From assembly GCF_024400535.1 (NCBI RefSeq), contig NZ_CP038800.1, positions 2,852,001-2,916,000 of the forward strand: DNA of 64,000 nt. Direction: 5' to 3'. The position numbers and the translations under genes were made by a program. This document shows positions 18,030-28,061 of the stretch, one piece after another; the stretch's first letter is position 1, and every line of letters starts with the position of its first letter. This stretch comes from Treponema denticola (lineage in GTDB: Bacteria; Spirochaetota; Spirochaetia; Treponematales; Treponemataceae). Under the pieces are notes generated by a model that was not told the origin of the DNA, made no database searches, and saw only the letters and a program-made list of their open reading frames with translations.

Positions 18030-18095
18030 GACAGATAAAATGAGGAGCGGTTGAGCGCTCCTAAAATAAATTCTCTTCACTACTGTAATTACAGT

Positions 18096-18665
18096 CTACA
18101 ATGATTCAACTCCATTAAAATAGCACTTATTAAGAACAAAGAGCATATCTTCTGCCCATTTTTCATTTTTATAGTGCCGTGCAATTTCCATTAGATTTTC
18201 CACATAATTATTTGCCAAAATATGGGCAAGCATGGGATCGTGCTTGGTTTTTGAATATCTCTTTAAACCGTCTTTTATATGCTGTTCCAATCGTTTAACC
18301 CACATATCTTTTGCATTCTCATGTTTCGTTCCTGAACTCTTGTCGATCAAGATGATGAGTTTTATTCTACTCTTTAACAGTTTGGGAAGTTGAGACGCTC
18401 CGCCCCGATTAAATCTTTCATAGGGACTCCCGGCTTCCATCTTTTCCTCATCTTCCATCATCTTAATGATGTTATCCAACACACCTGCAACTACTTCATC
18501 AAATAATCCTTCTTTGTTTTTGAAGTAGGTGTAAATAAGCGCAACAGGAATATCAGCCTGTTCTGCAATATTCGTCAGCTTTGCGCTTCTATAATCTTGT
18601 TCATAAAATATTTTTTCCGCAGCCGTCAGAATTCTATCCTTGACTTCTTCTTTTAATACCTGCAT
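18096..18665 (-). CDS. TetR family transcriptional regulator
   Basis: The protein has 189 residues. The N-terminal helix-turn-helix has the family pattern ILTAAEKIFYEQ, then LTNIAEQADIPVALIYTYFKNKEGLF. The C-terminal half is ligand-binding and not recognisable. The gene is read in the same direction as the exporter/ECF block and ends about 150 bases before it. No strong ribosome site is visible (GCGGGCGG). It probably represses that block through the palindrome at 18006-18029. Confidence 0.88.
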   Translation of the reverse strand: MQVLKEEVKDRILTAAEKIFYEQDYRSAKLTNIAEQADIPVALIYTYFKNKEGLFDEVVAGVLDNIIKMMEDEEKMEAGSPYERFNRGGASQLPKLLKSRIKLIILIDKSSGTKHENAKDMWVKRLEQHIKDGLKRYSKTKHDPMLAHILANNYVENLMEIARHYKNEKWAEDMLFVLNKCYFNGVESL

Positions 18666-19157
18666 ACCGCCCGCACGCTCGAAACGTTCTCCTTTCTATT
18701 CTACCAATACTGAATTATAATTTAATAATAAATCTTTATTCAATATTTGTCAATAGAGGTAAACAAATTTTATTTATTTTACCTCTATGCCTCTTAAAAA
18801 TATTAACATAAAAGATAAAAAACGTTTAATTAAGAATCAAGGCTTCTTTCATTTCATCTTGCCCCAAGATTGCCGTAAAAGGATAGTTTTTCATAATGAT
18901 TTGAGTATAGGGCATCTCTAAAAACCTTGTTGGATTTGCTTCGCATCCTTCGGAATAGAGGTGCCCGACGAGTTTTTCATAAGTCCTTATGTATCAATGA
19001 CTTATGAAAAACATCGCAAATTAAATTTAAGGAAACCCTCTAAAAACTGATGTTTTTAGAGGCCCCTTATAGCATTTTTGGATCGGGATATCTAGGGATG
19101 GAGCCCTTGCAGCTATGAAAGAACAGCCGTATAATAAGTATCAATAAAGGGAGAATT
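18666..19157. other. Non-coding gap with two perfect hairpins
   Basis: No gene is seen. TTTTTCATAAGT (18973-18984) pairs with ACTTATGAAAAA (19000-19011), and CCTCTAAAAAC (19037-19047) pairs with GTTTTTAGAGG (19052-19062). The ATCTCTAAAAAC motif also appears near 18915 and 8484, suggesting a common intergenic repeat type. The right part holds the ribosome site of the next gene. Confidence 0.5.
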
Positions 19158-19526
19158 ATGGGAAAATTGATGTGGAAACGGGTGTACGATCTGCCGGAAA
19201 AAGACGACGGGTTTAGGATTTTGGCGGACAGGTTGTGGCCGCGCGGAATTTCGAAAGAAAAGGCCTGCATCAGTGAATGGGCAAAGGAAATTACACCTTC
19301 GTCGAGTCTGCGGCAAGCTTATCACCGCGGCGAAATCGATTACAAAACTTTTTCGGAGCTGTACGCAAAAGAGTTGGTGCAAAATCCATGCACAAAAGAT
19401 TTTACGGATAAAATCAAGGCCGAATTAAAAAATAGAAATGTTACAGTTTTGTATGCGAATAAAGATGTTGAACAAAGCCATATTCCCGTTTTGCAACGCT
19501 TTATCGAAAAAGTTCTGAACGGCTGA
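19158..19526 (+). CDS. DUF488 family protein (YeaO type)
   Basis: The protein has 122 residues, matching the small DUF488 proteins: the motif RILADRLWPRGISKE is diagnostic, followed by WAKEITPSSSLR and a C-terminal VTVLYANKD strand. AAGGGAG lies 5 bases before the ATG. The biochemical role of the family is not established as far as I know. It stands alone between a TetR block and a symporter gene. Confidence 0.85.
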   Translation: MGKLMWKRVYDLPEKDDGFRILADRLWPRGISKEKACISEWAKEITPSSSLRQAYHRGEIDYKTFSELYAKELVQNPCTKDFTDKIKAELKNRNVTVLYANKDVEQSHIPVLQRFIEKVLNG

Positions 19527-19626
19527 AAGCAGTACTGTTGTAATCAAATCAACCGGATGGCAGAACGGGCCGGTATATTATAAATTTTACAGATTATCCT
19601 TGCCGCTGATTTAAATATCAAAACTA

Positions 19627-19654
19627 TTGACAAATCGGGATTATGTGCTAGACT
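19627..19654 (+). promoter_or_regulatory. Candidate promoter of the first gltS-type gene
   Basis: A consensus TTGACA at 19627-19632, a 16-base spacer, and TAGACT at 19649-19654, about 75 bases before the ATG at 19729. Confidence 0.5.
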
Positions 19655-19728
19655 TATAGTATCATAACATATCTAAATTTTTCTATGTAAGATCCAAGCT
19701 GATAGAAAAATTTAAAAGGAGCAGCTTT

Positions 19729-20957
19729 ATGAAGTTTGAATTTGTAAATGGGTTAATGAAGATTAACATGGATGCCACTATGACTCTTGCCCTTGCCGGA
19801 ATTCTTTTACTTATCGGGTATTTTATCAAAAAAAAGGTAAATATACTAAACAAGTATTGTATTCCTGCTCCGGTCGTAGGAGGCTTTTTATTTATGTTTG
19901 TTACATGGATAGGCCATTATACGGGAGTATTCGGTTTTCAGTTTGAAAACCTTTTTCAATCTACCTTTATGCTGGCATTTTTTACGACAGTGGGATTAGG
20001 GGCAAGTTTTACCCTCCTAAAAAAGGCGGTATTCTATTGGTAGTGTATTGGCTTATCTGCGGAGTTATTTCAATCCTGCAAAATGCCTTGGGAATAGGAA
20101 TATCGAAATTAATAGGTTTGGAGGCGCCTTATGCATTGCTTGCAAGTGCCATTTCGATGATAGGCGGGCATGGAGCCGCTCTTTCTTACGGCGGAACTTT
20201 TGCAGAAATGGGCTATAGTATAGCCCCCTTGGTTGGAGCTGCAACGGCAACATTCGGTCTTATATGTGCAGTTATTATAGGAGGTCCTTTAGGCCGCCGT
20301 CTTATCGAAAAGAATAAACTTACACCTGACAAATCGGAAAATTTCGACACATCTGTAAATGAAGTTAATGCAGCCTCAAATGAAAAGCTTTCCGATCTTG
20401 ATATAATCAAAAATGTTACTGTAATTTTAATCTGTATGGCTGTAGGTTCATTTATATCGGGAAAAATAGGAAAACTCATAAACTTAGGTTTTCCATCCTA
20501 TGTCGGAGCAATGTTTGTTGCTGTAATTGTCAGAAACATAAACGAAAAGGTAAAATTCTATAACTTTAACTTCGGCCTTGTAGATAAAATCGGAACGGTT
20601 ATGCTAAACCTTTACCTATCTCTTGCCCTTATGACTTTACGGCTTTGGGAACTTTCAGGTCTTATAGGAGGCGTTTTACTTATATTGACCGCACAAGTTA
20701 TATTTATGGTTATTATAGCCTACTTTGTGGTCTTTAGATCATTAGGTTCCAATTATGATGCTGCCGTTATGTGTTCAGGACTTTGCGGACACGGTCTTGG
20801 TGCCACCCCTTCTGCAATCGTCAATATGACAGCCATAAACGAAAAATACGGCATGTCTCGAAAAGCTATGATGATTGTTCCTATAGTCGGAGCCTTCCTT
20901 GTAGATATAATATATCAGCCGGCAACTATTTGGTTTATTAAAATGTTTGTCAAATAA
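19729..20957 (+). CDS. gltS: Sodium/glutamate symporter-like protein, joined by a -1 frameshift
   Basis: Two overlapping frames together make one complete GltS-type symporter of about 409 residues. The first (from ATG 19729, AAAAGGAG upstream) ends at TAG 20038 and carries the first membrane segments and the PAPVVGGFLF motif. The second covers the rest, including GGHGAALSYGGTF, GGPLGRRL and GHGLGATPSAI. The junction is CTA AAA AAG, the in-frame dnaX-type slippery heptamer A AAA AAG; slipping back one base gives the expected LLKKGGILLVVYW. A paralogue at 61808-63181 is continuous. It is either a programmed frameshift, a real inactivating deletion, or a sequencing error in the A6 run. Confidence 0.75.
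20019..20025 (+). promoter_or_regulatory. Slippery heptamer A AAA AAG inside gltS
   Basis: The heptamer lies in the right reading phase (CT|A AAA AAG) for -1 slippage by the dnaX mechanism; the zero frame stops at 20038. A purine-rich TTAGGGG lies some 15 bases upstream, where dnaX has a stimulatory Shine-Dalgarno-like element. Confidence 0.5.
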
Positions 20958-20980
20958 TCAGTAATACCGGATAAAGCGAA

Positions 20981-21016
20981 GCCGGGTAAGTTTATAAAAA
21001 CTGCCCGGCATTTTTC
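20981..21016 (+). terminator. Rho-independent terminator after gltS
   Basis: GCCGGG..AGTTT pairs with AAACT.CCCGGC (20981-21008), followed by ATTTTT. Confidence 0.8.
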
Positions 21017-21056
21017 TAATTTTACAGAAGGCCTATTTATTAAAAGGCTGCAAAAT

Positions 21057-23174
21057 CTAAACTTTAAATTTGCTTACCTCCTCTACAAGGCTTTTAATAT
21101 TTTGACTGTTTTTTTGACTGATTTCATTTACCTCTTGTGTCGCCTCATTTATCTGAGAAGCTCCGGCAGCCATTTCATTCATACTATCCGTTATCATGCG
21201 GGTTAGGTCATCTAACTTTCTCATTTCAGCGGCAACATTTTTACCGCCTTCGAGCATTTCCATAGACCCGTCATTAACTTGAGCGGTAACCGTATTAATA
21301 TCTTTTATTGCGGTAAGTACTTCCTTGCTGCCGGTTTCCTGATCGCTCATCGCTGTTATTAAACTATTACTCATTTGCTTTACTTGAGCTGACAGCCCAA
21401 AAATAATATCGAACTTATCTTCCGCAATTTTTGAAGATAGAGATAAAGCTTCTATTTCTTTACTCAAAATTTTAAGTGTTGATGTGATTGTTTTGCCTTG
21501 AGCACTCGATTCTTCAGCCAGTTTTCTAATTTCATCGGCCACTACAGCAAAACCTTTGCCTGCTTCCCCTGCATGAGCAGCTTCGATTGCGGCATTCATT
21601 GCAAGCAGGTTTGTCTGACTTGCTATATGCTGAATGATGCTTGAAGCTTCCATTAAGCCTCCTGATTCTTCAGCTATTCTTTGAGTTGTAGTATTTGACT
21701 CACTCAAAGAATCTTTTCCATCAGCCGTCGCTTCTGCAAGATTTTTAATAACATCGTCCGTTTTTTTAAGAGTTTGAGTTATAGAGCTTATATTGATAAC
21801 CATTTGCTCTATCGCAGAAGAAGACCTTGACACACTTTCAGACTGAGATTCTATAACATTATTTAATTGCTGAATTGTTTTTATAATTTGATCTATCGTT
21901 GCTGCCGTTTCGGTTACACTGGCAGCCTGATTAAGAGCTTGATGTTTTACTCCGGTAATATTTGTAGTTATCTGATGTATCGCAGTCGCTGTTTCTGTCA
22001 TATTTGCAGCAAGATCGTTTCCTGTTTCCTGCATTGTATTTGTACTCATTCCAACAGCTTTCACCGAATTTCCTATTTTATTTATAGTATTATTAAAATA
22101 TATGGATAAATCTGATATTTCATCATTTCCCTTCACAGGAAGCTGAACCGTTAAATCCCCATCGCCTTCTGCAATATTTTTTAGAGCTTCAACAACAGCC
22201 TTAATAGGTTTTACAATAGCTAGGGCAATTATCGAGGCAGCTACTATGGATATGACAAGGGTTACAATTCCCAAAAACCTCATTGCAGTTTTTAAAGTAT
22301 CTATACTTTCCATTAATTCTCTAATCGGAGCATTTATCATCAGTGTCCAACCTGTTGTCTTCATAGGGGCAAATGAAGCTATCAATTTTTTATCTTCATA
22401 AACAAAACGCCCGACTGTAGGCTTCTTTGAATTTATAGCTTGTCTCTCAAAATCGGCAATCTCTTTAAGATGTTCATTCTTAGTTACGGTCTTTGCTCGG
22501 TTAGTTTTAGAAAGCACAAGATTGGTATCCTTGTGTGCAACTATAGTCCCGTTTCGGCCCAAAATATAGCATCCGCCTGTTTTTCCAATAACAATATCAT
22601 CGATAAAATCCGACACAATAAAGGCATTTGTTCCTACACTTAAAACCCCGATAACATTTTTACTATTATCAAAAATAGGTACAGCAACCATTATCTGCAT
22701 ATTACGAGTCTCATCGCTTATGGCAGGTTCTGCTACAAACGGAACTCCATTCTTTGCAATATTGTACCAATCTTTCTCCTTTACATTCACATACTTTCCA
22801 TTTGATGAATAGCGGATTCCGTTTAAATCACAGACCCCAAAAAATTCAATGTGGGGATGAAGCTCGGCTTCTTTCTGGAGGCTCTGTGTTTTTTCTACAT
22901 AAGAAAGAGAATCATCACGCAAAACAGGCATCCGGGCTAAGCCTTCTAGGAATTGAACAAAGGATGTAACTCTCCAATCCATAATTTCAGCCGCATCTAC
23001 GGCCTTCATGATAAGAGCTTTTTCGATATTCCCACTTAAAGCGCTCCTTGAAATATAAAGAGCCGCAGCTCCCATACTAAAACCAGCTACTAAAATTAAT
23101 GTGCCGAAAAAAATAACAATCTTTTTCAAAATTGAAAAACGGGTCATCTTTCGACCGGTTCTTAAATTTGACAT
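21057..23174 (-). CDS. Methyl-accepting chemotaxis protein
   Basis: The protein has 705 residues. A membrane segment lies at about 15-35, followed by a periplasmic double-Cache-type sensor (to about 290, with KDWYNIAKNGVPFVAEP and VLSVGTNAFIVSDF). A second membrane segment (about 295-320) leads to HAMP (KPIKAVVEALKNIAEGDGD) and a signalling domain with the conserved hairpin tip QTNLLAMNAAIEAAHAGEAG. It senses a small molecule, likely an amino or organic acid as in other dCache receptors, and controls CheA. AAGGAA lies 9 bases before the ATG. It is a single gene with no chemotaxis neighbours. Confidence 0.94.
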   Translation of the reverse strand: MSNLRTGRKMTRFSILKKIVIFFGTLILVAGFSMGAAALYISRSALSGNIEKALIMKAVDAAEIMDWRVTSFVQFLEGLARMPVLRDDSLSYVEKTQSLQKEAELHPHIEFFGVCDLNGIRYSSNGKYVNVKEKDWYNIAKNGVPFVAEPAISDETRNMQIMVAVPIFDNSKNVIGVLSVGTNAFIVSDFIDDIVIGKTGGCYILGRNGTIVAHKDTNLVLSKTNRAKTVTKNEHLKEIADFERQAINSKKPTVGRFVYEDKKLIASFAPMKTTGWTLMINAPIRELMESIDTLKTAMRFLGIVTLVISIVAASIIALAIVKPIKAVVEALKNIAEGDGDLTVQLPVKGNDEISDLSIYFNNTINKIGNSVKAVGMSTNTMQETGNDLAANMTETATAIHQITTNITGVKHQALNQAASVTETAATIDQIIKTIQQLNNVIESQSESVSRSSSAIEQMVINISSITQTLKKTDDVIKNLAEATADGKDSLSESNTTTQRIAEESGGLMEASSIIQHIASQTNLLAMNAAIEAAHAGEAGKGFAVVADEIRKLAEESSAQGKTITSTLKILSKEIEALSLSSKIAEDKFDIIFGLSAQVKQMSNSLITAMSDQETGSKEVLTAIKDINTVTAQVNDGSMEMLEGGKNVAAEMRKLDDLTRMITDSMNEMAAGASQINEATQEVNEISQKNSQNIKSLVEEVSKFKV

Positions 23175-23451
23175 AAAAAAGTTCCTTAAAGTTTTTATTT
23201 TTTTGATTACAATTTATAATATAGAATACTTATAAAATATACAGTTAAGATATGTACCAGGAATTATACTAATTTACATTTTTTTTTCTAGTAAGAGAAG
23301 GCTAAAATAAATATTTTTTTTAAATAATATATTGCAAAAGTAAAACAAAAAAATTAAATATATTTAATTTCTGTAATTAATCCAGCCGGTTATATCTTAT
23401 TTCAAAATACAGAATCCAATTATTAATCTCATGCCTTATTACAGTTCTTAG

Positions 23452-26400
23452 CTATTTCCTAAAAAGACCGGCTAACTCTTCATTGCTCAATTTTGAAATC
23501 CATGTTTCACCTGAAGAAATGCTCATGCCGCTTATTTCCCGCTTTTTTTGAATCATCTCGTCAATTTTTTCTTCAAAGGTACCGGAGCAGATAAGGCGGT
23601 GCACGAAGACGTTTTTTGTCTGTCCTATTCTAAAAGCCCTGTCTGTGGCCTGATCTTCAACTGCGGGATTATACCAAAGGTCAAAGTGAATTACCCTGTT
23701 AGCTGCCGTCAAGTTAAGGCCGGTACCTCCCGCCTTAAGCGAAATTAAAAAGATGCGGTAAGCAGGATCCGTTTGAAAAACCTCTACAGCCTTTTTTCTT
23801 TTTGAGGCAGGCATTTGACCGTGGAGTAAAAGAGGTTCGGTTCCCAATTCTTTTTGAATAATATTTTTTAAAATGTCGAGGGTGCCTACATATTGGCTGA
23901 AAATAATTGCCTTTTCTCCCGAAGAAATTATTTCGTTTAAAAGCTCGATGAGGACAGCGGCCTTGCCTGAGTATTTCATTTCGACGGGAGTTTCTTTATC
24001 ATAGGCTCTCGGATGATTGCATACCTGTTTTAAGGCCGTTAAAAGTTTTAGAACATAGACCTGCCTCTCAATCTTAGTTTCGGCTCCCATAACCTTGTGC
24101 AATTCCGTTTCTACAAGGTTTTCATAAATTGCCAACTGCTCAGGTGTCAGATTGCAATATTGATTTGTAATTATCTTATCCGGCAAATCAGAGATAACCT
24201 TGGGATCGGTCTTTAGACGGCGGAGCAAAAAAGGTGAAGTAATTTTTTTTAAATCATCCGCTTCGGTTTCCGAATTATGAAGTTCAATCGGAATACGCCA
24301 TTTTTTTCTAAACTCGTCGGCCGTACCTAAATAACCGGGAAGAAAAAAGTCGAATATGGAACGCATGTCTTCAAGGTTGTTTTCAACCGGGGTGCCTGTA
24401 AGAGCAATTCTGCCCCTCGCCTGAATTGCCTTTACGGCATGAGCCTTTTTTGTTCCGGAATTTTTTATAGCCTGAGCTTCATCTAAAATAATGCAAAAAA
24501 CCTTTTTGTCCTTTAATTTTTCTATATCTTTTTGCATAGTTTGATATGTGCTTATTATTACATCGGCTTCGATATTGAACTTACGCCCTGCCCCATGATA
24601 AACGGCGGTTTTAAGAGAAGGAGCGAATTTTGCTATTTCATGTTCCCAGTTTGAAAGAAGGCTTGCAGAGGCTATAACCAAAAAAGGCATTTCAGCTTCT
24701 TTTGAATTTTTAAAGCTAAGCATTAAACTTATAATCTGTACGGTTTTTCCCAAGCCCATGTCGTCGGCCAAAAGACAGCCGAAGCCGCTTTTGATGTTTG
24801 CATAAAGCCAGCGGTAGCCCTGTTCTTGATAAGGCCTTAATTCCGCATTTAGATTTTGAGGAACGGGAACCTCTTCTTGCCTGAAAATACCCTTGATAAT
24901 TTCTGAGGCGGGTTTGGAACAGACTGCGTTTCCCGAAAGAACCGCTTGTAAAACCTCCTTTGTATCTGCCGGTTTTTCAAGGGCCTTTAACATCTTGGCA
25001 ACTTCTTCGGGATCAAGTAAAAGAAATTGATCGTTAAATTTTACCAAGCCCGATTTATTTAAAAAGAGCTTTTTAAATTCTTCTATATCTATTAGGGTAT
25101 CTCCCAACATTAGGGCTCGGTCATAAGAAAGAACATCATCAAGGTTTAAAAATGAAACTACGTTTCCTGCTCCCTTTACGGATTTTACGCTTATGACAGG
25201 TTTGGGAGTCAAAACGTTTTTTAGGCTTTTAGGTAAAACTATATCGATGCCGAAACGCTGTAAAAGCTTTGCCGACTTTTGTAAAAAAAGTCCCGTTTCT
25301 TCCCGCGAAAGCATCACATTTTTTTTAATTGCAAGAATCGAAAGAACAGGTAAATAAGCTGAAAGGGTTGCAGGAAAACGCAAAATATCGTCAGGGTTTT
25401 TACTCCTCTTTGCCGCAATATTTAATTCGGCAAAGGGTGCCTCTGCTTCAAGAGCGAAGGAGTCATCGCCTGCCTCTATTTGCTTTTCTTTAGCCTTGCG
25501 GACAAGGGCGGAGAGCAAAAAGAATTCGTCGTCCTTTAAGGCCTCCAAAGTTAAACGGTATTCATATCCGCAATTACTGTAATTTAAAACCGAAAGCCAA
25601 GAATAAATTACCGTATCCAAATTCCGCTTGCCGGGAACGCTTATATCGATTTCTTCATTTGAAAAAAAGAGCTTATCTATTTCTTTGTCCTTAGTATAGG
25701 ATTTATTAGGAAAAAATTTTAAAGATGCCGCATATTCGGTTAAAAGAGCTGTAAGCAAAAGTTCTGCACAATAGAGCCTTCCCCATTTTTCAACAGGAAG
25801 AAAAAAGTCCTTTGTGAGGGAAGCTGCAAATTTAAGAATGTCGGCCTTTATTTCGGAAGAAGCCGAAAGACTTTTCCAAAAGATAAAAAGCTTTTTGTTT
25901 TCGGTAAATACGGCGGGTATAAATGCAGAGCTTTGAATCAGTTTTCCTGCAAGGGCAAAGAGAGAAAAAAGAATTTTAACCGAGGGGCTCATCTCGTTTA
26001 AGCTGTTTCTTGTTTTATAAAAATTTTGAGCTTGTAAAAGGGTTTGATTTATTTCGCGGGTTTCGTTTAATTTTATGTTTACCGTTAGAGGGCTTTTAGG
26101 CTCAAGGGGGAAAGCTCTTTTTTGTTTTCGGATATTGTCGATATTTATTTTTACCCTCGCAAACAAAAAAGGGTTTACCGATTTTTCTTCTTGTTTTTCG
26201 TTTTGCTTTTCTTGACTGTAAAAGTTGAGTCCGTAATTTAAAACCGCCTTATGATAAAATTCCGTCAGCTTGATTATAAAATCGCTTGATGTAAAATTAG
26301 GTTCAGGAGGAAGAATATTTGTTATCAGCGGAAGATAGGATTCTCCAAGGGAAAACTTTAAAGGGCTCTGTAATTCACAAGAATTATGAACGGCCTCATT

Positions 26401-27036
26401 GACTGATGAGCCTGAAGATAAGTTTGCTGCCTCATTTAAGGTTTCATTTTTACGGAGACTCAACGGAACGGGTTGCTCTTGGAGGAGCCCAAGTTTTTGT
26501 GTTCCGCCTTTTTCGAAGACTTCGGTTTCCGGTACATTTATAGAATCAATGTCAAAGCCCGCAAGCTTAAACAAGAGGCGCGGGTCATGATCTATTTCTT
26601 TGGCAAGTAAAAAAAGAACGGCCGCCATGTGCTTGCAAGGGTCTCCCGAATCGGGGCAGGTGCAGTCCCTTTCGATTAAATTCCAGCGGGCAGGAATGAG
26701 CCTTACCTTTTTTTTCTTTAAGGCTTCGATGAGGGCCGGGCTCATAATTCCCGCTCTAAGGCCCGCGAGTTCAATCGGATGTTTTTCTAAGATTGAGCGG
26801 ATTGCGGTTTCATTTGTTTTTGAAAGGGGCGGGAATTTAAAATACACATGGTACCAAGGAGAATAGTTCCCCTTTACCTTTGCTCCCGCCGTTTGCCCGT
26901 TTACCGCAAGAGAATTTACCTTCCCTGTGTTTGCATAAGTTTTTCCTCTGGACAATCGGCCTGAATCATCATAGGCCCTTAGCATCTCCAAAAACCATGC
27001 ACCCCAAGGTGTCGTCCCGTAAGTCTGTCTTGCCAT
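23452..27036 (-). CDS. SNF2-type DEAD/DEAH helicase with SWIM zinc finger
   Basis: The protein has 1194 residues. Near residue 130 a SWIM motif (CTCPDSGDPCKHM) binds zinc. The C-terminal 480 residues are an SNF2 ATPase: motif I DDMGLGKTVQ, motif II DEAQAIKN, motif III LTGTPVENN, then HLICSGTFEEKI near the end with motif VI around DQATDRAFRIGQ. Such proteins remodel nucleoprotein on DNA; the bacterial role is poorly defined. The start is set at 27036 (MARQTYGTTPWG). No ribosome site precedes it and a -10 box lies 7 bases upstream, suggesting a leaderless message. The upstream extension to 27072 lies in the promoter. Confidence 0.9.
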   Translation of the reverse strand: MARQTYGTTPWGAWFLEMLRAYDDSGRLSRGKTYANTGKVNSLAVNGQTAGAKVKGNYSPWYHVYFKFPPLSKTNETAIRSILEKHPIELAGLRAGIMSPALIEALKKKKVRLIPARWNLIERDCTCPDSGDPCKHMAAVLFLLAKEIDHDPRLLFKLAGFDIDSINVPETEVFEKGGTQKLGLLQEQPVPLSLRKNETLNEAANLSSGSSVNEAVHNSCELQSPLKFSLGESYLPLITNILPPEPNFTSSDFIIKLTEFYHKAVLNYGLNFYSQEKQNEKQEEKSVNPFLFARVKINIDNIRKQKRAFPLEPKSPLTVNIKLNETREINQTLLQAQNFYKTRNSLNEMSPSVKILFSLFALAGKLIQSSAFIPAVFTENKKLFIFWKSLSASSEIKADILKFAASLTKDFFLPVEKWGRLYCAELLLTALLTEYAASLKFFPNKSYTKDKEIDKLFFSNEEIDISVPGKRNLDTVIYSWLSVLNYSNCGYEYRLTLEALKDDEFFLLSALVRKAKEKQIEAGDDSFALEAEAPFAELNIAAKRSKNPDDILRFPATLSAYLPVLSILAIKKNVMLSREETGLFLQKSAKLLQRFGIDIVLPKSLKNVLTPKPVISVKSVKGAGNVVSFLNLDDVLSYDRALMLGDTLIDIEEFKKLFLNKSGLVKFNDQFLLLDPEEVAKMLKALEKPADTKEVLQAVLSGNAVCSKPASEIIKGIFRQEEVPVPQNLNAELRPYQEQGYRWLYANIKSGFGCLLADDMGLGKTVQIISLMLSFKNSKEAEMPFLVIASASLLSNWEHEIAKFAPSLKTAVYHGAGRKFNIEADVIISTYQTMQKDIEKLKDKKVFCIILDEAQAIKNSGTKKAHAVKAIQARGRIALTGTPVENNLEDMRSIFDFFLPGYLGTADEFRKKWRIPIELHNSETEADDLKKITSPFLLRRLKTDPKVISDLPDKIITNQYCNLTPEQLAIYENLVETELHKVMGAETKIERQVYVLKLLTALKQVCNHPRAYDKETPVEMKYSGKAAVLIELLNEIISSGEKAIIFSQYVGTLDILKNIIQKELGTEPLLLHGQMPASKRKKAVEVFQTDPAYRIFLISLKAGGTGLNLTAANRVIHFDLWYNPAVEDQATDRAFRIGQTKNVFVHRLICSGTFEEKIDEMIQKKREISGMSISSGETWISKLSNEELAGLFRK

Positions 27037-27043
27037 AGTGAAG

Positions 27044-27072
27044 AGTATAGCAAAAGACCTTATGATAGACAA
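27044..27072 (-). promoter_or_regulatory. Promoter giving a leaderless message for the SNF2 helicase
   Basis: On the minus strand TTGTCT (27072-27067), a 17-base spacer and TATACT (27049-27044) are followed after 7 bases by the ATG, so transcription should start at or next to the start codon. Confidence 0.55.
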
Positions 27073-27110
27073 TATGCATACAAACCGGTTATCATAATCA
27101 AAAAGAGGAT

Positions 27111-28004
27111 TTATTTGAGATGTTCTTTAATATAACTATTAATCTGTTTAATGTCTTTATCGATCTGCTGTCTTAGTTCTGCAAGACCACCTTTAAATTT
27201 CCGGATACCTCTAATATAAACCAATAATTCAAGAAAAATTTTTTGTCCATATATATTGCGGTCAAAATTCAATAAAAATGTTTCAATAGTTGGAATTGGA
27301 ATATCATCATCGGATGGCCGTAAACCTATATTTGTTAGTCCAAAGTGATTCTCAGCTTGAAAGCGGCTTATTGAGCCGTAGACCCCGTGAGGCGGGAAAA
27401 GTTTATTTGGTGCAACAGAAAGATTTGCCGTAGGTATACCGAATTTATGTCCGGTACCCTTTCCATGAACTACAGTACCGCTTATAAGATAAGGTGCACC
27501 AAGCATTGAGAATAACTTAGAAAAATCACCGGCTTGAATTGCTTGTTTGATAGTATTGGAACCAACTTCAATGCCGTCGATACATTCCATTGGAACAGTT
27601 TCCACAGTAAACCCATATTTTTCTCCAATTGAACGAAAATGATTTACATCTACCTGATCAAGCCCAAACAAAGCTTTTTCTCCGGCTACAAGGTTTTTTG
27701 TATTCAGCATCTTATTTAACACATCATGAGCAAAAGACTCTGCCGTCATATTTTTGATTGTATCTTCAGATAGAGAGAACATAGTATCCAGTTTGCTTTT
27801 TTGCAATAAATAGGACTTTTCTTCTTCAGTATAAATAACAGGTCTGGAATTATTGGACAAGCTAATTAATACAGGCCTTAGATTTCCGCATTTACAGAGT
27901 CTATCAATAAGGGCTCTGTGTCCAATATGAAGTCCATCAAAAAAACCGACAGCAACACAGCTTTCTCCATTGGTAATAGCTTGTAACTTATCCTTAATTC
28001 TCAT
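27111..28004 (-). CDS. ribF: Bifunctional riboflavin kinase / FAD synthetase
   Basis: The protein has 297 residues. The N-terminal nucleotidyltransferase domain has the HIGH-type motif GFFDGLHIGHR near residue 20. The C-terminal flavokinase domain has GKGTGHKFGIPTANL near residue 180 and FPPHGVYGS. It makes FMN and FAD from riboflavin in the cytoplasm. GAGGAAATA precedes the ATG. Confidence 0.94.
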   Translation of the reverse strand: MRIKDKLQAITNGESCVAVGFFDGLHIGHRALIDRLCKCGNLRPVLISLSNNSRPVIYTEEEKSYLLQKSKLDTMFSLSEDTIKNMTAESFAHDVLNKMLNTKNLVAGEKALFGLDQVDVNHFRSIGEKYGFTVETVPMECIDGIEVGSNTIKQAIQAGDFSKLFSMLGAPYLISGTVVHGKGTGHKFGIPTANLSVAPNKLFPPHGVYGSISRFQAENHFGLTNIGLRPSDDDIPIPTIETFLLNFDRNIYGQKIFLELLVYIRGIRKFKGGLAELRQQIDKDIKQINSYIKEHLK

Positions 28005-28061
28005 TATTTCCTCTTTGTTTTTGGCGAAAACACAGATACATATTCATAAAAAATAAAATTT

